This document shows positions 27,701-39,992 of a DNA stretch of 64,000 nucleotides, piece after piece. This DNA comes from Cymodocea nodosa. Lineage: Eukaryota > Streptophyta > Magnoliopsida > Alismatales > Cymodoceaceae. The notes below the pieces were generated by a model. The model did not search any database. It saw nothing but the letters and a program-made list of their open reading frames with translations, and was not told the DNA's origin. The DNA lies in the NCBI GenBank assembly GCA_036874045.1, contig CM072338.1, positions 17,568,501-17,632,500 of the forward strand, in the 5' to 3' direction. Within the stretch, counting starts at the first letter, position 1; each line of letters begins with the position of its first letter. A program made the translations under genes and the position numbers.

Positions 27701-29000
27701 TTTCTCAACAGTGTCAAACTTTTGTAAGTTGAAAAACCAACATGCATTGGTAAAATTTTGACATGTCCGAGCCATCTCAATAGAAACATGGTAAACAGTT
27801 ACCTTCTTGTTAGTAAAAGTACAATATTGATGCTGGAATGAATGTTGTGTTGACAAGTCAAAAACCATGTGTTACCAAGATTTCTTTGGCATATGTGGAT
27901 GTTTAATTCCATGGCAAGTATGAGTAGGCTTTAATGGTGTGAAAATAAGAAAGTAAGATAGAAATATCACAGTTCTATGTTGAATGAAATTTCATAGCAT
28001 GTAATCCACTTAGGCATGGGTCAAGGGAGCATAATTGGAGGTGGACATGACTCACGGGTATTAGGGTTAGGACTCGTACTTGGTGTGTGGATAAAGGTCA
28101 CCAGTATGTATCAGAAAGTTTTTCCAAATATTGACAACTTATACATCTAAACTGTATATGCAAGGGACAAATTCAGAGAAGAAATAAGATAGGGCAGGCT
28201 TGTAAAAGGAGAATAATTTTGAACAATGGAAAAACATGGTATCTTCAATGTTAGTGACTGTTGTTTTCAGTAATCACATATACTCTGGGATTCTCCTCTC
28301 GTGGATCTGCCTTAAAATAGGAACTAATAGCTGATGTAGCCACAGCATAGGTGATTTTCATTTCATTGGAAAAGGCTTAACTAAGTATTGAACACTCTAA
28401 GAATTGTCCCCAACAGATATTGTGTGTAACTAGAATTACAAATGGATTAATGTGTTCAATTGCAACGCACTAAGATTGATCTATGTCTGTATTATCTTTG
28501 GTTTAAAGTGTTTTCCTAAGTGCAAGCAGGAACAACAGTGGACCACCTTAACCATCTTCGTCACGATCAAGAATGGAGAGGATGCAAGCTTTTCTGATTA
28601 TACAACTCTCCAATCGATGAAATAATCCATCGCAACACAAAATCCTACTTGTCAAACTAGCTGAACCAGGTGAATTCTTGATCACAGAAAAATCATAATC
28701 ATTGATGTTTGCAAGCATGGGATTCGTGAGTAAAGCAAAACTTAAGCTTCCGTCCAACTATCGCCGAACCCAATCAGAATTAGCCCAGCAAATCAAACAA
28801 AACCAAACCAATTCACACCAAAATTCGCATCTCGTGCACCAAATAACTCCGCAATCATAACGAGATCAAGCCAACACCCGCCCACAGCAGCGCTCACTCA
28901 ATCCCCAAAACCTCGAAACGCCAGACAGCAAGATCGACTTACCCGACGCCGAGATCCGATCGGGAGAGGTCTCCTCCTCCTCCTTCGCGGTCGACGCCAT
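21706..29000 (-). CDS. YTH-domain m6A reader, ECT (YTHDF-type) family
   Basis: Eight exons in transcript order: 29000-28943, 25960-25884, 25798-25621, 25053-24977, 24889-24335, 23529-23014, 22801-22589, 22074-21706. All join in phase, giving 680 aa. The N-terminal 430 residues are Tyr/Pro/Gln/Ser-rich and probably disordered. The YTH domain begins near residue 433 ([20 protein letters not shown]) and runs over exons 6-8, with FCGVAEM and the [12 protein letters not shown] and [10 protein letters not shown] blocks. The three aromatic-cage tryptophans that hold N6-methyladenine are present: W456, W513 and W518, with spacing equal to that I recall for Arabidopsis ECT2. The C-terminus has a polyglutamine-containing stretch. 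Cytoplasmic ECT proteins bind m6A in mRNA 3' UTRs and affect stability and organ growth. Intron 1 is 3 kb and contains a TRIM. The gene lies 1.2 kb upstream of, and on the same strand as, the RRM gene. Confidence 0.95.
26575..26930. repeat. Pair of degenerate LTR-like repeats related to the nearby TRIM
   Basis: The reverse complement of about 26590-26700 begins TGTTAAAAATGTAGGGATG and contains CTAACTTAAAATCA..TTATGAGTAGAGAG. The reverse complement of about 26830-26925 carries a diverged version of the same sequence. Both resemble the TRIM LTR at 27596-27710 but in the opposite orientation. They may be the two ends of a second, decayed TRIM in intron 1 of the ECT gene. Confidence 0.55.
27397..27715 (-). 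mobile_element. TRIM (terminal-repeat retrotransposon in miniature), 309 bp
   Basis: Two direct repeats, 27402-27505 (104 bp) and 27596-27710 (115 bp), flank only 90 bp of internal sequence. A 5-bp target duplication GTGTC lies at 27397-27401 and 27711-27715. Read on the minus strand, the right repeat ends CAACA and is followed at once by TGGTATTAGAG, close to the initiator-Met primer site. The internal sequence next to the other repeat is the complement of a polypurine tract (ACTCCCCCTTATC, 27506-27518). It encodes nothing and would need a partner element to move. It lies in intron 1 of the ECT gene. The left repeat has lost its terminal TG. Confidence 0.85.
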
Positions 29001-32000
29001 GGATCGGGGCGCCTTCCTCTCGGCTGGATCTCCCGATTCTCCCACCGCCACCGGTGGATCTCTTCCCGTTCTTCTACTTCTTCTTCTGTTAGCAGGGGGC
29101 AACCATCGCCAGGCGGTTAGCGGCAGCAACCACCACTTCGCGGTCGGGGAGTTGGGTGCGGAGGGGGAGAGGAACAGATACGTACGTGGCTTTGGCTCCT
29201 CCTTCTGCCACGGCGCGCTGGGCAGCCAAGAGGTGACGTGTAGGTGGGAGGCGGAGGGGTTGAGTACAGAAATTTGCACCACGGACGCGCCGCTGCCGCT
29301 CTTGTCCGAATTTAATCTCTTTTTGACTTTTGTCAGGTGGCATTATTTATCCATGCACGTATTTTTTAAAACATATATATATATATATATATCAGAATTT
29401 ATATTTTGATTAAAAAAATTAATATCATTATTTTAAAAAAATTGCCTAGATATGAAATCACATAAAGATTAAAGTATTAAAAAGATAATAGTCTCAAATA
29501 AAGAGACTAAAAATCACAACACAATAAGAGACAATACAGAGATTCAATAGCAGGGTAGAGATTATAGCCGAAGTAATTATTGGCGAAGATGACTGCTCTC
29601 AAACAGACTTTTTCTACTTCACCGCCGTTGATATCATTATTTTTAGTTAATTACATTATTGCATTTAGTTCGGTTGATTAGTAAATAACGACGAAACTCG
29701 TAATCTACTCTAATGTTTAATTTCAAAAAAAAACGTAAACCATCGTCAAAATAAATATAATAACGATATTTTTTTTTAAATTTAGATCCACGTTTTATCT
29801 CGAGTGGATAGAGTAGGTGAACAATTTTGTCATCTCATTATTAATAAATGAAGCAAGATGATAATTAAAGGTTAATGGTTAATATGTCAGGTTGAATTGC
29901 TTAATTCATATTTCAATCACAGTATTGCTTGTTAACCGTTTAATTTGGTTAAGTCAACTTGAATTCAACCTTTTTCGGCTTATGGGAAATCAAATCCAGT
30001 AATCAAAAGGCATGCGTAAAACATATTTAGATCGATGTATTTGTCATCTCCGCAACCATTTAAAAACAATTTCACCTAAAATCGTGATTTTGTAAAATTA
30101 ACTTCGAATGTGATTCTTTGAGAAATACAAGCTCGACGGATAAGATTAAGGTCCGTTTTTTACTAGTTGGTTGAAATCATGCAGCTCTTTATATCCATGA
30201 TCTAACCTTAATTTAATTAAATAATATATTAATCACCGTGATAATAAATGATCTAAACCATCACATTATACTAATGATTCAATGTATCTTCCTCAATCAT
30301 TTGTGTCGGTACGGTTCAATAGTACGCATCGAGACAGCAATAATTGTCCGATCGTTGAAAAATCCTTCCTCGATCATTGTATATTGTAGGTAAAAAAAAT
30401 GCAAAATTTTTCACTAGCTTGTGAATGCTGGTTAATGAAAGAGACAACGATATTTTAAATTGTTATTATAATTTAATTTCTAATAAATACAAAAACTATC
30501 GGCATTAAAAAAAGTTCAAGATTATCACAGATATTCACAGTAAAAAATATCATATATATTTAACCTATAGTTTGGATACATCAATAAATGTTCATGATAG
30601 ACAGACATTTATTTATTTTAAATGTAATTTTCATTATTAACGTATCTTAAATTAATATATTTATTTTATAAGATGAATGTTTATAATATTATTAAATGTA
30701 AATATTTACAATCATACTTTCTCGTTAAAAAAACTAGAGAAAAATTAATAGTTGACAACCAAGGTGATTTGCCTCAAAAGTCTGAAGTCGTCGCTTCGCA
30801 GTTATAACAGATTAATTTCAATTGTCCGAGTCTGACTACATCCCAGATCTAATTAAATTTTTATAATCATATTTCAGACTTCGTATGGTTTAAATTTATG
30901 ATGATTAAGACTATCAATAATCAGAAGATGAAAAGTTTGAGATTTACAATAACCATTGAAAGCCTTATTTGTTTGAGATTTATGATATTTGTGTTTGTAT
31001 GTTATTTAATATTTCATAATTGACCAACCATTCTTATGATTAACTTCAATGTTAACTATTAGATTTACTAGTACCTTAAAATGTATCGTAGTCTAGGTAT
31101 TATTACCGTTACAAGTACTTGTCATCATTGACAAATGGGTTTCATATCTAGTGATGATCAAATTATTTCTTATTCTTTAGCTTTTTAATTGGACAGATCA
31201 TCCCACAGGTTTTTCAACAATGAAGTGATAGTGGTCTCGATAGACAAACTTACTTGTTGGTGCAACATTTTTATTAATATTATGTTTTAGAATTTGTATA
31301 ATCTACTATATAATAAAATTTCATATAAGTTTAAATTATATTATTATCATTTTTATAGTTAAAATGATAATAATTAAATTTTAATAAAAAATATAGAATT
31401 TCAAAATACTTACAAAAATAATTCAATTAAATATAAACCAAAATACTCGTAATTTCTTTCAAAATACCTTCACTCAAAAAATATAGGATTGCCTTCGTAT
31501 GATAAATTCCTTCCAAATTTTAAAATTATTTTCTATCAATACTTTATGATTTGGAATTCTTTTTAATAATCTTTTATTTAGACTTATTGAAATGAACATA
31601 ATAGTAGTATTTTTGTCGCCATACTAAGAATATTACCTTGACATTTAACAGCATAGTTAACTTATTTATTTTCTAAGTAAAAAATATCACTGTAAGTTTG
31701 AGTGTGGATTTTATTAAAAATGTTTAATCTAAATAGAAGGTGCGAATAACTTGTAATAATAATACCGAAGTTAATATTGAACCTGAAAATTTTATATTTC
31801 GTAGATGATGTAAGAATATTAAGAGAGAGAAGGTAATAATTAAACTTTTATTTTCCTTTCTCTTTTTTTTATTCTCTTGTCTCAGTCCGCACTTTATAAT
31901 TTATTTCTAATTACATAATTACGATTTTATAACTTTAATATAATTCTCTTCCCAAAACTACTTTTTTTGGCATCGAGATAAAAATTTAACCATCAATGTA

Positions 32001-32409
32001 AAACTAAATATTCGTATCGATAATATTTAATAAATAACTACTTTTAAATTATATTCAATACCAATCAAAAAATTATAACTGCAGGTGTCAAATTAACTAC
32101 TTTTAAAGAATAAATACAAGATTGCATTCGCAGGACACACCTCGAGTATTGACCAACGGCGGGCGAGCTGAAGTTTCCCGAAGGTCCCGAAGACGAATAC
32201 GATAATGCCAAAAAAAAATTAAATAAAAAGGCGAATATAATGATAACAGTATCAATGAAGTACACATCACCACACCACGTCGCGCCACCTCGGAAAGAAG
32301 GACAGAACGACCGAATCCCGAAGCTCGACCTCTCTCCCTTCCGACTTCGCCGGAGGCTCCCCCTCTTCCGGCTTTCGATCTCTTGTGGTGATTGCTGCAT
32401 TAGGAGAAG
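29001..32409. other. Intergenic region between divergent genes (ECT and Aha1-like)
   Basis: This 3.4-kb region should hold the promoters of the ECT gene (left, minus) and the Aha1-like gene (right, plus). The first 330 bases are GC-rich, consistent with the ECT leader. An (AT)n run sits at 29373-29392. From 29400 to 32000 the sequence is very AT-rich with no gene, repeat structure or RNA that I can support. The last 300 bases before 32410 become GC-rich, consistent with the leader of the Aha1-like gene. Confidence 0.6.
29373..29392. repeat. (AT)n microsatellite
   Basis: About ten AT units lie upstream of the ECT gene. Confidence 0.9.
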
Positions 32410-35400
32410 ATGCAGCCAGACGTGACGGAGAAGCAGCAGCAGTCGTCGTCGCCCCTCGCCGGGTCTTCTTCCTACACCTACTGGGTGCGGGAAGTCACCG
32501 AAGACGCCGCACCGTTACACGTCCCCAGGAAGCTCTCCGCCGAGGATTTGTCCAAGCAGCAATCTTCTGCTCTCGGATCCGCGTGGAATCAGGTTGTGCA
32601 ACTCTCTCTTTCTCTCTTGATTTGGTGGTTGGATCCATCAAAGGTGGTTGTTGTTGACCTTTGGATTATGTTCTTGTTGGATTACTTTTGCAACGTGCAA
32701 TTTCTTTTGATCTTTGAGGTTTGTTTTTCCAAAAGATGCTTCTTTAACGACCGGTGGACGTTTTGGAGGTTTTGAATGTTGCGGTTTTGTTTTAGCATTT
32801 GCTCGTACGATTTCTTTGGTTTTCGTTGGCTGAAGAACGAGAAAACTTGGAAATGTAGAAACCGCAAGTTTCAGTTGCTAAAAGATTTCCTTTTGTTTGA
32901 TGATTGGTTTTGGCTCTTTGAGGGATTTTTGCAGTGTCATACATGAGCTATTTGGGTGGTGTTTATGTGTTAAGTTGGGCATTGTTTGATACTTGCTTCT
33001 TTTAATCCTCATCTCATCATGTCTATCACCATGATACCTTTGAATCGCTATCAAGAAGTGGTTTTGTTGTCCTTGAAATAAATACTGATATTGCACAATC
33101 CTCTCCTCTTAAGTAAGTTAAGCTGCCATTGTGTTATTTTGGTTGAACATGTGTTTTGGTGATGTAATGTGTTTGAATTCAAACCTGTGCCACCTGCTGT
33201 TGGTTGAACATATTGAATATTGGGAAACGGCCTCTGCCAAGATAGTTCCAACACAAATATATTTCAACCCGTGCACTGGAGGAGAGAACATGTATTTATA
33301 ACATGGTCAATATGAAACTGAACTCTCCTCTTTCCCACTAAAATCTGCCACACACCACCTCCTGTTCACCAAGCTCGGCTGGCGAGCTTCTTCCTCTCTT
33401 CCACCTCCACGTGCAGTAGAATCAGCCCCCCCTCCCTTATTCATGTGCAACCAACTCCACCACCTGGACAAATAGGCACGAAGGATAGTAGTCGACACTC
33501 CTTCACGTGAGCGGCCTTCCCACTATCAAAACTCACCTTGCACAGTGGTCGGCTAGATGGATGACGGCTTCTAGAGCTCTCCCCATGTGCACCTGATGGA
33601 TTGACAATGCACGCACAAACGGGTTGGGGGAGGGAGAGGGGGAGGATGGCTGAAATGAAATCTTAGCTGTCCGATGATAGACACCCACAACAATTTGTTG
33701 TGAGTGCCTACATGGCCATTTTTCTCAAATTATATCCCTTAACTCTCCTTTTTCATTTCCAATCTCTGTGTTCTGCTTCAAGCCCAATCACTTTATTTTC
33801 AAGGAAGTGCCAGAGTGATTCATGAAGCTCTATTTCTTCTAAATTCTTTTGTTTGTAATACCTAGAAGACATTTTATATTAACTATTATGGGTGCATATA
33901 TAGCAACTATAATCTTTCTGGCAGCTGCCAAAATTTGTTTTACATTATTGCTCATCCAGTTGCTGTAATGAAGTTGATGGTCTTCATCATGCATGGTCGT
34001 GCCAACCCTTGTGCTCTAGATCTTCTCATATGGTTTTTGATTCCTTCATATTTTTCTATGCAATCATGAATGAAATTAACTTATTTTCTGCATACGATCT
34101 TAACTCTAAATTAACTTATCTTCTGACTCCTTACTCCTGAATGAAAGTCCACTTGAGTGAAGTTGACTTTAATTCTGCACCAGAGAATTCTCAACTTCCA
34201 ATGCTCATGGGGATGATCTGTAGTTTAAGTTCCCTTGAAACTGCCATGTCTGCATGCTTATAATTTTATACATCATTATGGCCATCAGACATCTGCAAGA
34301 AATTGGAATTGTCCAACTCAAGATCCATCCATACTGAACTTTATCAATATGTTTGGTACTTTGATATCCCCTTTCATGGCATAAAAAACTGGCTCATAGC
34401 CAACTGGCCTTGGTTGTTGTTTGGTCCAACCCAAAGCTTATATTTCTATATGTAATTAGCACTTTATATAATAGTCAAGTGCTTCCATAATCATCATGTT
34501 GATTATGAAGTTTGGATGCATGACTCATCATTGAGGTAACTTGGCCATGACTATCATTACAGCTGGCTTGCATTTGTATAGATCTTATCTCAAATATCAA
34601 TTTCAGTCTATCCATAGGCTATCTTATTTCTTGGTGATAAACCATATCAGTAAAATAGCACCATGTGAACTTTTGAGATTTTGACCATCATTATTTTATC
34701 AAGGATCTCGTTCGCATAGCTTTCTCAGCCACCTGAGAATCCATTAAAATCTCTCTGCAAGCTATGCTATGCAGCACCTCACCATTTTCAATTTTCCAGA
34801 AAGGTTTTTGAAATTGAATTGAAATTTAAACTGACAGTTAATTGGTTTTGGTTTAAACTAGTATTGGTTAAAAGTGGTTTAATTGGTGATGACATCATTG
34901 TTTATTGAAACCGTATAATTTGTCTAGGCCTTTGTTTTGTTGAAATTTCACAAATTCTTTGAACCGATTTTCTTGATAAACTGTAAAGATATACATATAT
35001 TTGCATAAGATAATGAGTAATCATTATCATAATTTTTTATAAGAAATCAAGTATGACAAATACTCTTTATTTTTTGATATTTTTAGAGTGTGTGTGTATG
35101 AGAGATTAAACTGCTGGTCTAACCAACTGGTTTAATCATTTTAATCCAGATTAACCTGGTTCACTCTGATTTAATGGTAAGAATGATTTTTAGAAAATAA
35201 AAACCAATTTTGCATCAAGTTCTAATTTAATCTGGTTCAATCAGTCAGTTTGGCTTGATTTCAGAAACAGCGTTTTCAACTTACTCTACCTTTGTATGCA
35301 TAACACTTAAGCTTTGTACATGATGCCATTCATTTGTCATAAATTTTTGGGTTTTGTGACTGTCTCATCAGATTTCTCTTTTAACTTTTCAAACCCTTTT

Positions 35401-36596
35401 GTAACTTCACTTAATGTCAACTGCTTCTTATTCTCTGTTAGGCTGGGACCTGGGAGGAGAAAAACCTCAGTAGGTGGGCCACAAATAGAATAAAGGTACC
35501 CACGATAAACCAATGCATCATCCTGTTTTATATTTTTGTTTTCCTTATCTAAACGACATTGCTTTGCAGGAGTTGCTTACATCTTTACAGTGTATGGAGT
35601 TTTCCCATGGTAAAGCAGACATACATGAGGTTTCAAAATGTGTAGGTGATGTGAGTAAACTTAGCCCATGATCTTGTGCTCTGCAGTTTATGACTTGCAA
35701 TTCTGGCATGCTACTAGGATGAGTTAATTATCACATGTTCATTTCCTATTACCCAGATATGTGGTAACATTGGTGTGTGTATTAAATATTTAAGCACATG
35801 CACCTCTTTATCCTTGTGCAAATAGGTGGTGATTTGACAACTGAGATTGTCAGGTTTCGTCCTGATTCATATTGGAAACTTTCTTGTCTCCAGCCAATCG
35901 TCTTGCATTCTGAAATGTAAAGATTAATGATTGGGATATGGCTGTCTTGTTTTCTGGGAAATAACTATCGAGACGTCCATTCATAATATTTCTTTCATAA
36001 CCACGATCGCGCCATTTAACTTTTGAACAGGCATTTTTGGTTACTGTGCGGAACAAGAAACGTGTTGGTTATACATTTGAGATGACACTTCAGTTTAAAG
36101 GTATTCTAAAAGGCCGCTATTTCCTTGCTAAAATACTTTATTAAATTTTGAACTGCATCGGTTGTGAAACCGCATTGTTCTCCAAGCACAGTGGAAACAA
36201 AATGACGTCACCAATCAAGATGGAACAGAATTTATTTGTACCTGACAAATCAACCGATTACAGGGGAATGGATGATCAAGGACGAGAAAAAGGAGATCGA
36301 GGGTTATCTAGATGTTCCTGAATTCACCTTTGGGGAACTTGAGGACTTGAAGGTACGTGCCTTGGTTAACCAACACATATCTTATCCTTAAAAATGGCAG
36401 GGTCTCCAATATTCTTGTCATATGCAATTTCTTTGACTTTTTTCCCTGCTTTAATTTGAAGATGGAAGTCAGACTCAGTGGGGACAAGGATCTTGCAGTG
36501 GATGATAAGAAGGGAATAACTGATGATGTGAAATCAATCTTGCCAGCCATACGTGAGCAGCTCTTAAAATTCGAGGAAGAGCTGAAGGATAGGTAG
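32410..36596 (+). CDS. Aha1 N-domain-only protein (Hsp90 ATPase activator family, Hch1-like layout)
   Basis: Six exons: 32410-32592, 35442-35495, 35570-35650, 36031-36100, 36264-36352, 36462-36596. All join in phase, giving 203 aa. After about 55 residues (SSYTYWVREVTED.., then WNQAGTWEEKNL and RWATNRIKELL) comes the Aha1_N fold: AFLVTVRNKKRVGYTFEMTL, GEW, EIEGYLDVPEFTFGELEDL, then a C-terminal helix LPAIREQLLKFEEELKDR. Full-length Aha1 proteins carry an additional C-terminal AHSA1/START-like domain; none follows here before the stop, as in yeast Hch1. Aha1-type N-domains bind the Hsp90 middle domain and stimulate ATP hydrolysis in the cytosol. Whether this plant form activates Hsp90 is inferred. 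Intron 1 (2.85 kb) is the largest. Confidence 0.88.
34836..35260. repeat. Segment rich in GGTTTAA/GGTTCA motifs
   Basis: Within intron 1 of the Aha1-like gene, motifs such as TTGGTTTTGGTTTAAAC, GGTTAAAAG, GTGGTTTAATTGG, CTGGTTTAATC, CCTGGTTCA and CTGGTTCAATC recur. Such GGTTYAA-rich stretches are common in decayed plant transposon ends, but I see no defined termini or target duplication here. Confidence 0.35.
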
Positions 36597-39500
36597 CGTT
36601 TGTTCATTTCTTCCTTATTTGAGGAAAAACATGGAAAACTGTTGTCCATTGCATTTTTGCGGCAAAAGATGCCATATTTTGAACTAAAATGTAAAATTCG
36701 ATGGGCACTGGCGCATATCGTGCAATTTAAATGTTTGGTATGTCTGCTTCTTAGTGGTGAATTTAGAACATTTGATGGGCCTCTGGCCAGTGATGATGCT
36801 TTCTGTTCTGCTGGCTCTTTCCCTTCCCATTTAAACAAAGAGATGGTTTAGCTTTCAAAGTGAACGGAAAACCGACCTTTCGACATGAAATCCTACCATT
36901 ACATCCTTTCCAATCACCTCAACACCCACAAATGCAGCTGCCATAGATTCTCCAAGAAATTGGATAAACATGGAAGTAAAAAATAAATTCAGTTTCCTGA
37001 GAAGTTAGTTGGATGTAATTTAAGTTGAGATTTTTGACTGTAGTTACTTCAAGGTAGAATATCTGAAGTGCAACAACAGTACCATTATAAAAAACTAAAG
37101 GAAGTTGTAGTTAATTCGAGCATCTAAAATCTATGGAGTGGGATGCCTTGGAGTGAATCAGATGTCGATGAAAGGCATAAATATTATTCCGATGGAGAGA
37201 AAAACCTATGATAATTAATTGTAATTATTTAATTGATCATTAGATAATAAATTCCAATCAACACAAACTTCTCACATTTTCTCGTCATTTAAAGTTACAG
37301 AAGGGAAATTCACTTTGTTGTTACGCATGGACCCTTGACATTAATTGCTGATTTGCATAATCTAGCGTTGAGGTTGGCCCATCTTTTCTAAGCAGATACG
37401 ACTGACAATCTGTTTGTCACTGACTTGAGTCACTCACCCCCATCTTCATCTTTTGCAGAATCCACCGAATTCAGTAAAAACTATGTATGAATTCAAGTTT
37501 TATGGATGGTGAAGTTTTCACATCAATGGCAAAATTCTTGTGGAGGGAGGACTCCTGCCCCATCCCGGACAAAGTTATTTTTCTGGTTGGTGGTACTTCA
37601 ACGTAAGGTATTAACTAGAGCCAATCTCTCCAATGGGTTGTTGGTCGCATTGCAGACTTTGCAACAGTCAACCCATCATTGGCATACCACTCTGCAAGAT
37701 TTCTGCAACCAAATATTTTCTTGTCTTGATTGAATGATCTACAATCCACTCTGTTAATCTCCATCAACGCATCCACAACACCTGCAGTCCTCAGCTCTCA
37801 AAACATGGTTGTTTGCTCAAACCCATTCAACGGAGACGAAGTTGCTGGTGACGATAAGCCCTTGATTTGAAACGATCCACCATTGTTTCTATTAGCCGTT
37901 TAAGAATACTCGTTTCCTTCCGTACATCTATCTGATAATATTCCGGGACCATATTATAATACAGCCACCAGGCATTCTTTATATTTCTTCCATGGAACAG
38001 CTTAGTGGTTGTTGTCCCTATCAATAATTACCCCCAATTAAATGGAATCAACACTTTTCCTGGATTTCTTTACAATTCCGCCACACACCTCCGCTGCAGA
38101 TTCTCTCATGAGCATAAAGTAACATGTATGGATGGGCAGGTCCTGAGGTGAAATCACTAGATTCTGGTGGAACATTTGCATCAATGTGGACCTCAACTCC
38201 CTCGGCTTTCTTCTGCTGTACCACCAACTTCACATGGTCTTTCAATTTTCTGTCTTCTCTGACTGACTCCACACTATTAATTAACTGCATCACCTGCATG
38301 GTCATCTGTGCTTTTTTAAACCTAAGCTGGATCGCTATTTTTTTTTTTTTTTTACCAACTGTAATAATTCAGTAAAAGAGAAAAATAATGACATTCCTAC
38401 TCTTCTTAAAAATTCGAATCTTAAACGTTACGACAATACTGCAATTATCATAAAAAAAAAAAACATTCTTTTTCTCAACTTGTACCAAGGATTGAAGCCC
38501 CGCCGCTGTTAACTGTTATTATTATTTGACCAACTGTGAAAACAAGGGTTCCCACAGCAAGCACTGCCCTTTTCAGTGATGGTGACTGCATGCTTCCATT
38601 GTGGTCCTTAAAATCTTAAATGCTTCCGTTGTGACATAGAACTTACTTAAATTTTTTCCTGGATAATCTCGTCCTCCTAATTAACATCTCATCTCGAAGA
38701 AATAAGAACCAGAGGTGGTGGGTAGTAATGTTGTATATCCATGTGTACGTGTTTGTAGCAGCAACAGCTTCCGTGCTGAATGATACCTTTATTCCAACAA
38801 AATGAGATGAGATGTTATAGAAAGCTTCCAACAAAAATGCTTTAGTTGAAGTGAAAGCCTGGTTTTCTTCGATTGATTGATTTCCCTCCAACAAGATTCC
38901 TTTTGTTTTCTTTCCTGGGCAACCCAAGGTACCACTTTCCTAACACACTGCAAGCGTTTAAACTTTATCGATCAGGTTTTCTGATGTGTGTGGTGGTTTT
39001 GAAGTTGGCAATGTTCTGAAGATATTCTCCTTCTTCCTCTTCAACCAAGGTGAATCATTGCTGCCCCGGTATAATGCTTTGAACTCGTCATTATTGTTAG
39101 AGACAACGATGGAGGGGGTGATATCAGGAGTTATAAATATCATCACCTTTTATCAAGTAAATTATTTCAGCCATTCAAAGCTCATAATGTAACTGATTAA
39201 TGCTCACTGTGGTTGTGCGGGTACGTTCATAAAGAGTTAATTGGCGATCGATCAATCAATTGCGACATCACCAGAGAAAAGCTGGGAATGAAGCTTGTCA
39301 GGGCATATTTATAAAAGTGTTACGTGTAAGTTTAGTCTTCTATTATCTAAATGGTCTTTGTTTTCTTTACATAACCTCTATACTCGTTCTTGTTGCTATT
39401 TTATCTACATGCAAACAAAACGGAAAAATGAAAAACATCAACTTCAAACCAAAGTGAAAGTTCACGAAAAAAATAAAAAAAGAGAAGGGTACGTTCAGGT

Positions 39501-39640
39501 GCTCATAGCCATAGGACAACATGTGAAGGGAAGAATCCCATGTGTTTCAAAGACCATGTCATTCATTCATTTATTAGTACTCCACAGAAAATAATAGCAA
39601 ATTTCGGAAAAGGTTAGAAGAATTCAGTTAATTGTAATGA
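36597..39640. other. Intergenic region downstream of the Aha1-like gene
   Basis: This contains the 3' end of the Aha1-like transcript and mixed AT-rich DNA. It includes a possible coding remnant on the minus strand (37827-38305, listed separately). The GC content and open frames around 38640-38930 and 39260-39600 give no recognisable protein. Confidence 0.45.
37827..38305 (-). pseudogene. Unidentified possible coding remnant
   Basis: Two minus-strand open frames, 38305-38048 (85 codons) and 38024-37827 (65 codons), are separated by a short stretch with a stop. The first reads like real protein (INSVESVREDRKLKDHVK, then VEVHIDANVPPESSDF and HPYMLLYAHERI), and the second includes NAWWLYYNMVPEYYQIDV. 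The composition is more protein-like than the surrounding frames. I do not recognise the family. The separation by a stop suggests a broken gene, but two exons of an unrecognised gene are also possible. Confidence 0.3.
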
Positions 39641-39961
39641 GATTTTAATAGAGGGAAATGGGAAAACTGCCGTTTTCAGCGAAAAGCATGGAGGCGGTGG
39701 CTTCCGCCGTCCACGTCTCCTTTGGTGCTCTCGTCTGGTTCCTTCTCCGCCGCCAGTCATCGATTCCCACCCTCTTCCGCTTGGTCATCTGCCGTGCCTT
39801 CCAATTGGAGTTGAGCACTCCGGCTGCATAACCCAACAGCGCACGAGAAGGCGACGCACGCTTGCCCAATCCGAATCGACGCCGTACGTAACTCTCTCTC
39901 TCTGTTTCTCTGTAGCTGGCTCCGCCTTATCCGATCTTTCTTCCGGATTTGGGTAATACAA

Positions 39962-39992
39962 GCTTCTCTTCTTCTTCTTCTTCTTCTTCTCC
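39962..39992. repeat. (CTT)n pyrimidine microsatellite in the leader region of the MYB-CC gene
   Basis: About nine TTC units follow a CT-rich stretch (39891-39910). Pyrimidine-rich runs of this kind are common in plant 5' leaders and core promoters. Confidence 0.8.

Noticed and set aside
28866..29409. Open frames on both strands around the ECT start
   Set aside because: The GC-rich exon 1 and leader give long chance frames. Only the minus-strand [10 protein letters not shown] start with a GTAAGT donor joins in phase to the conserved ECT exons.
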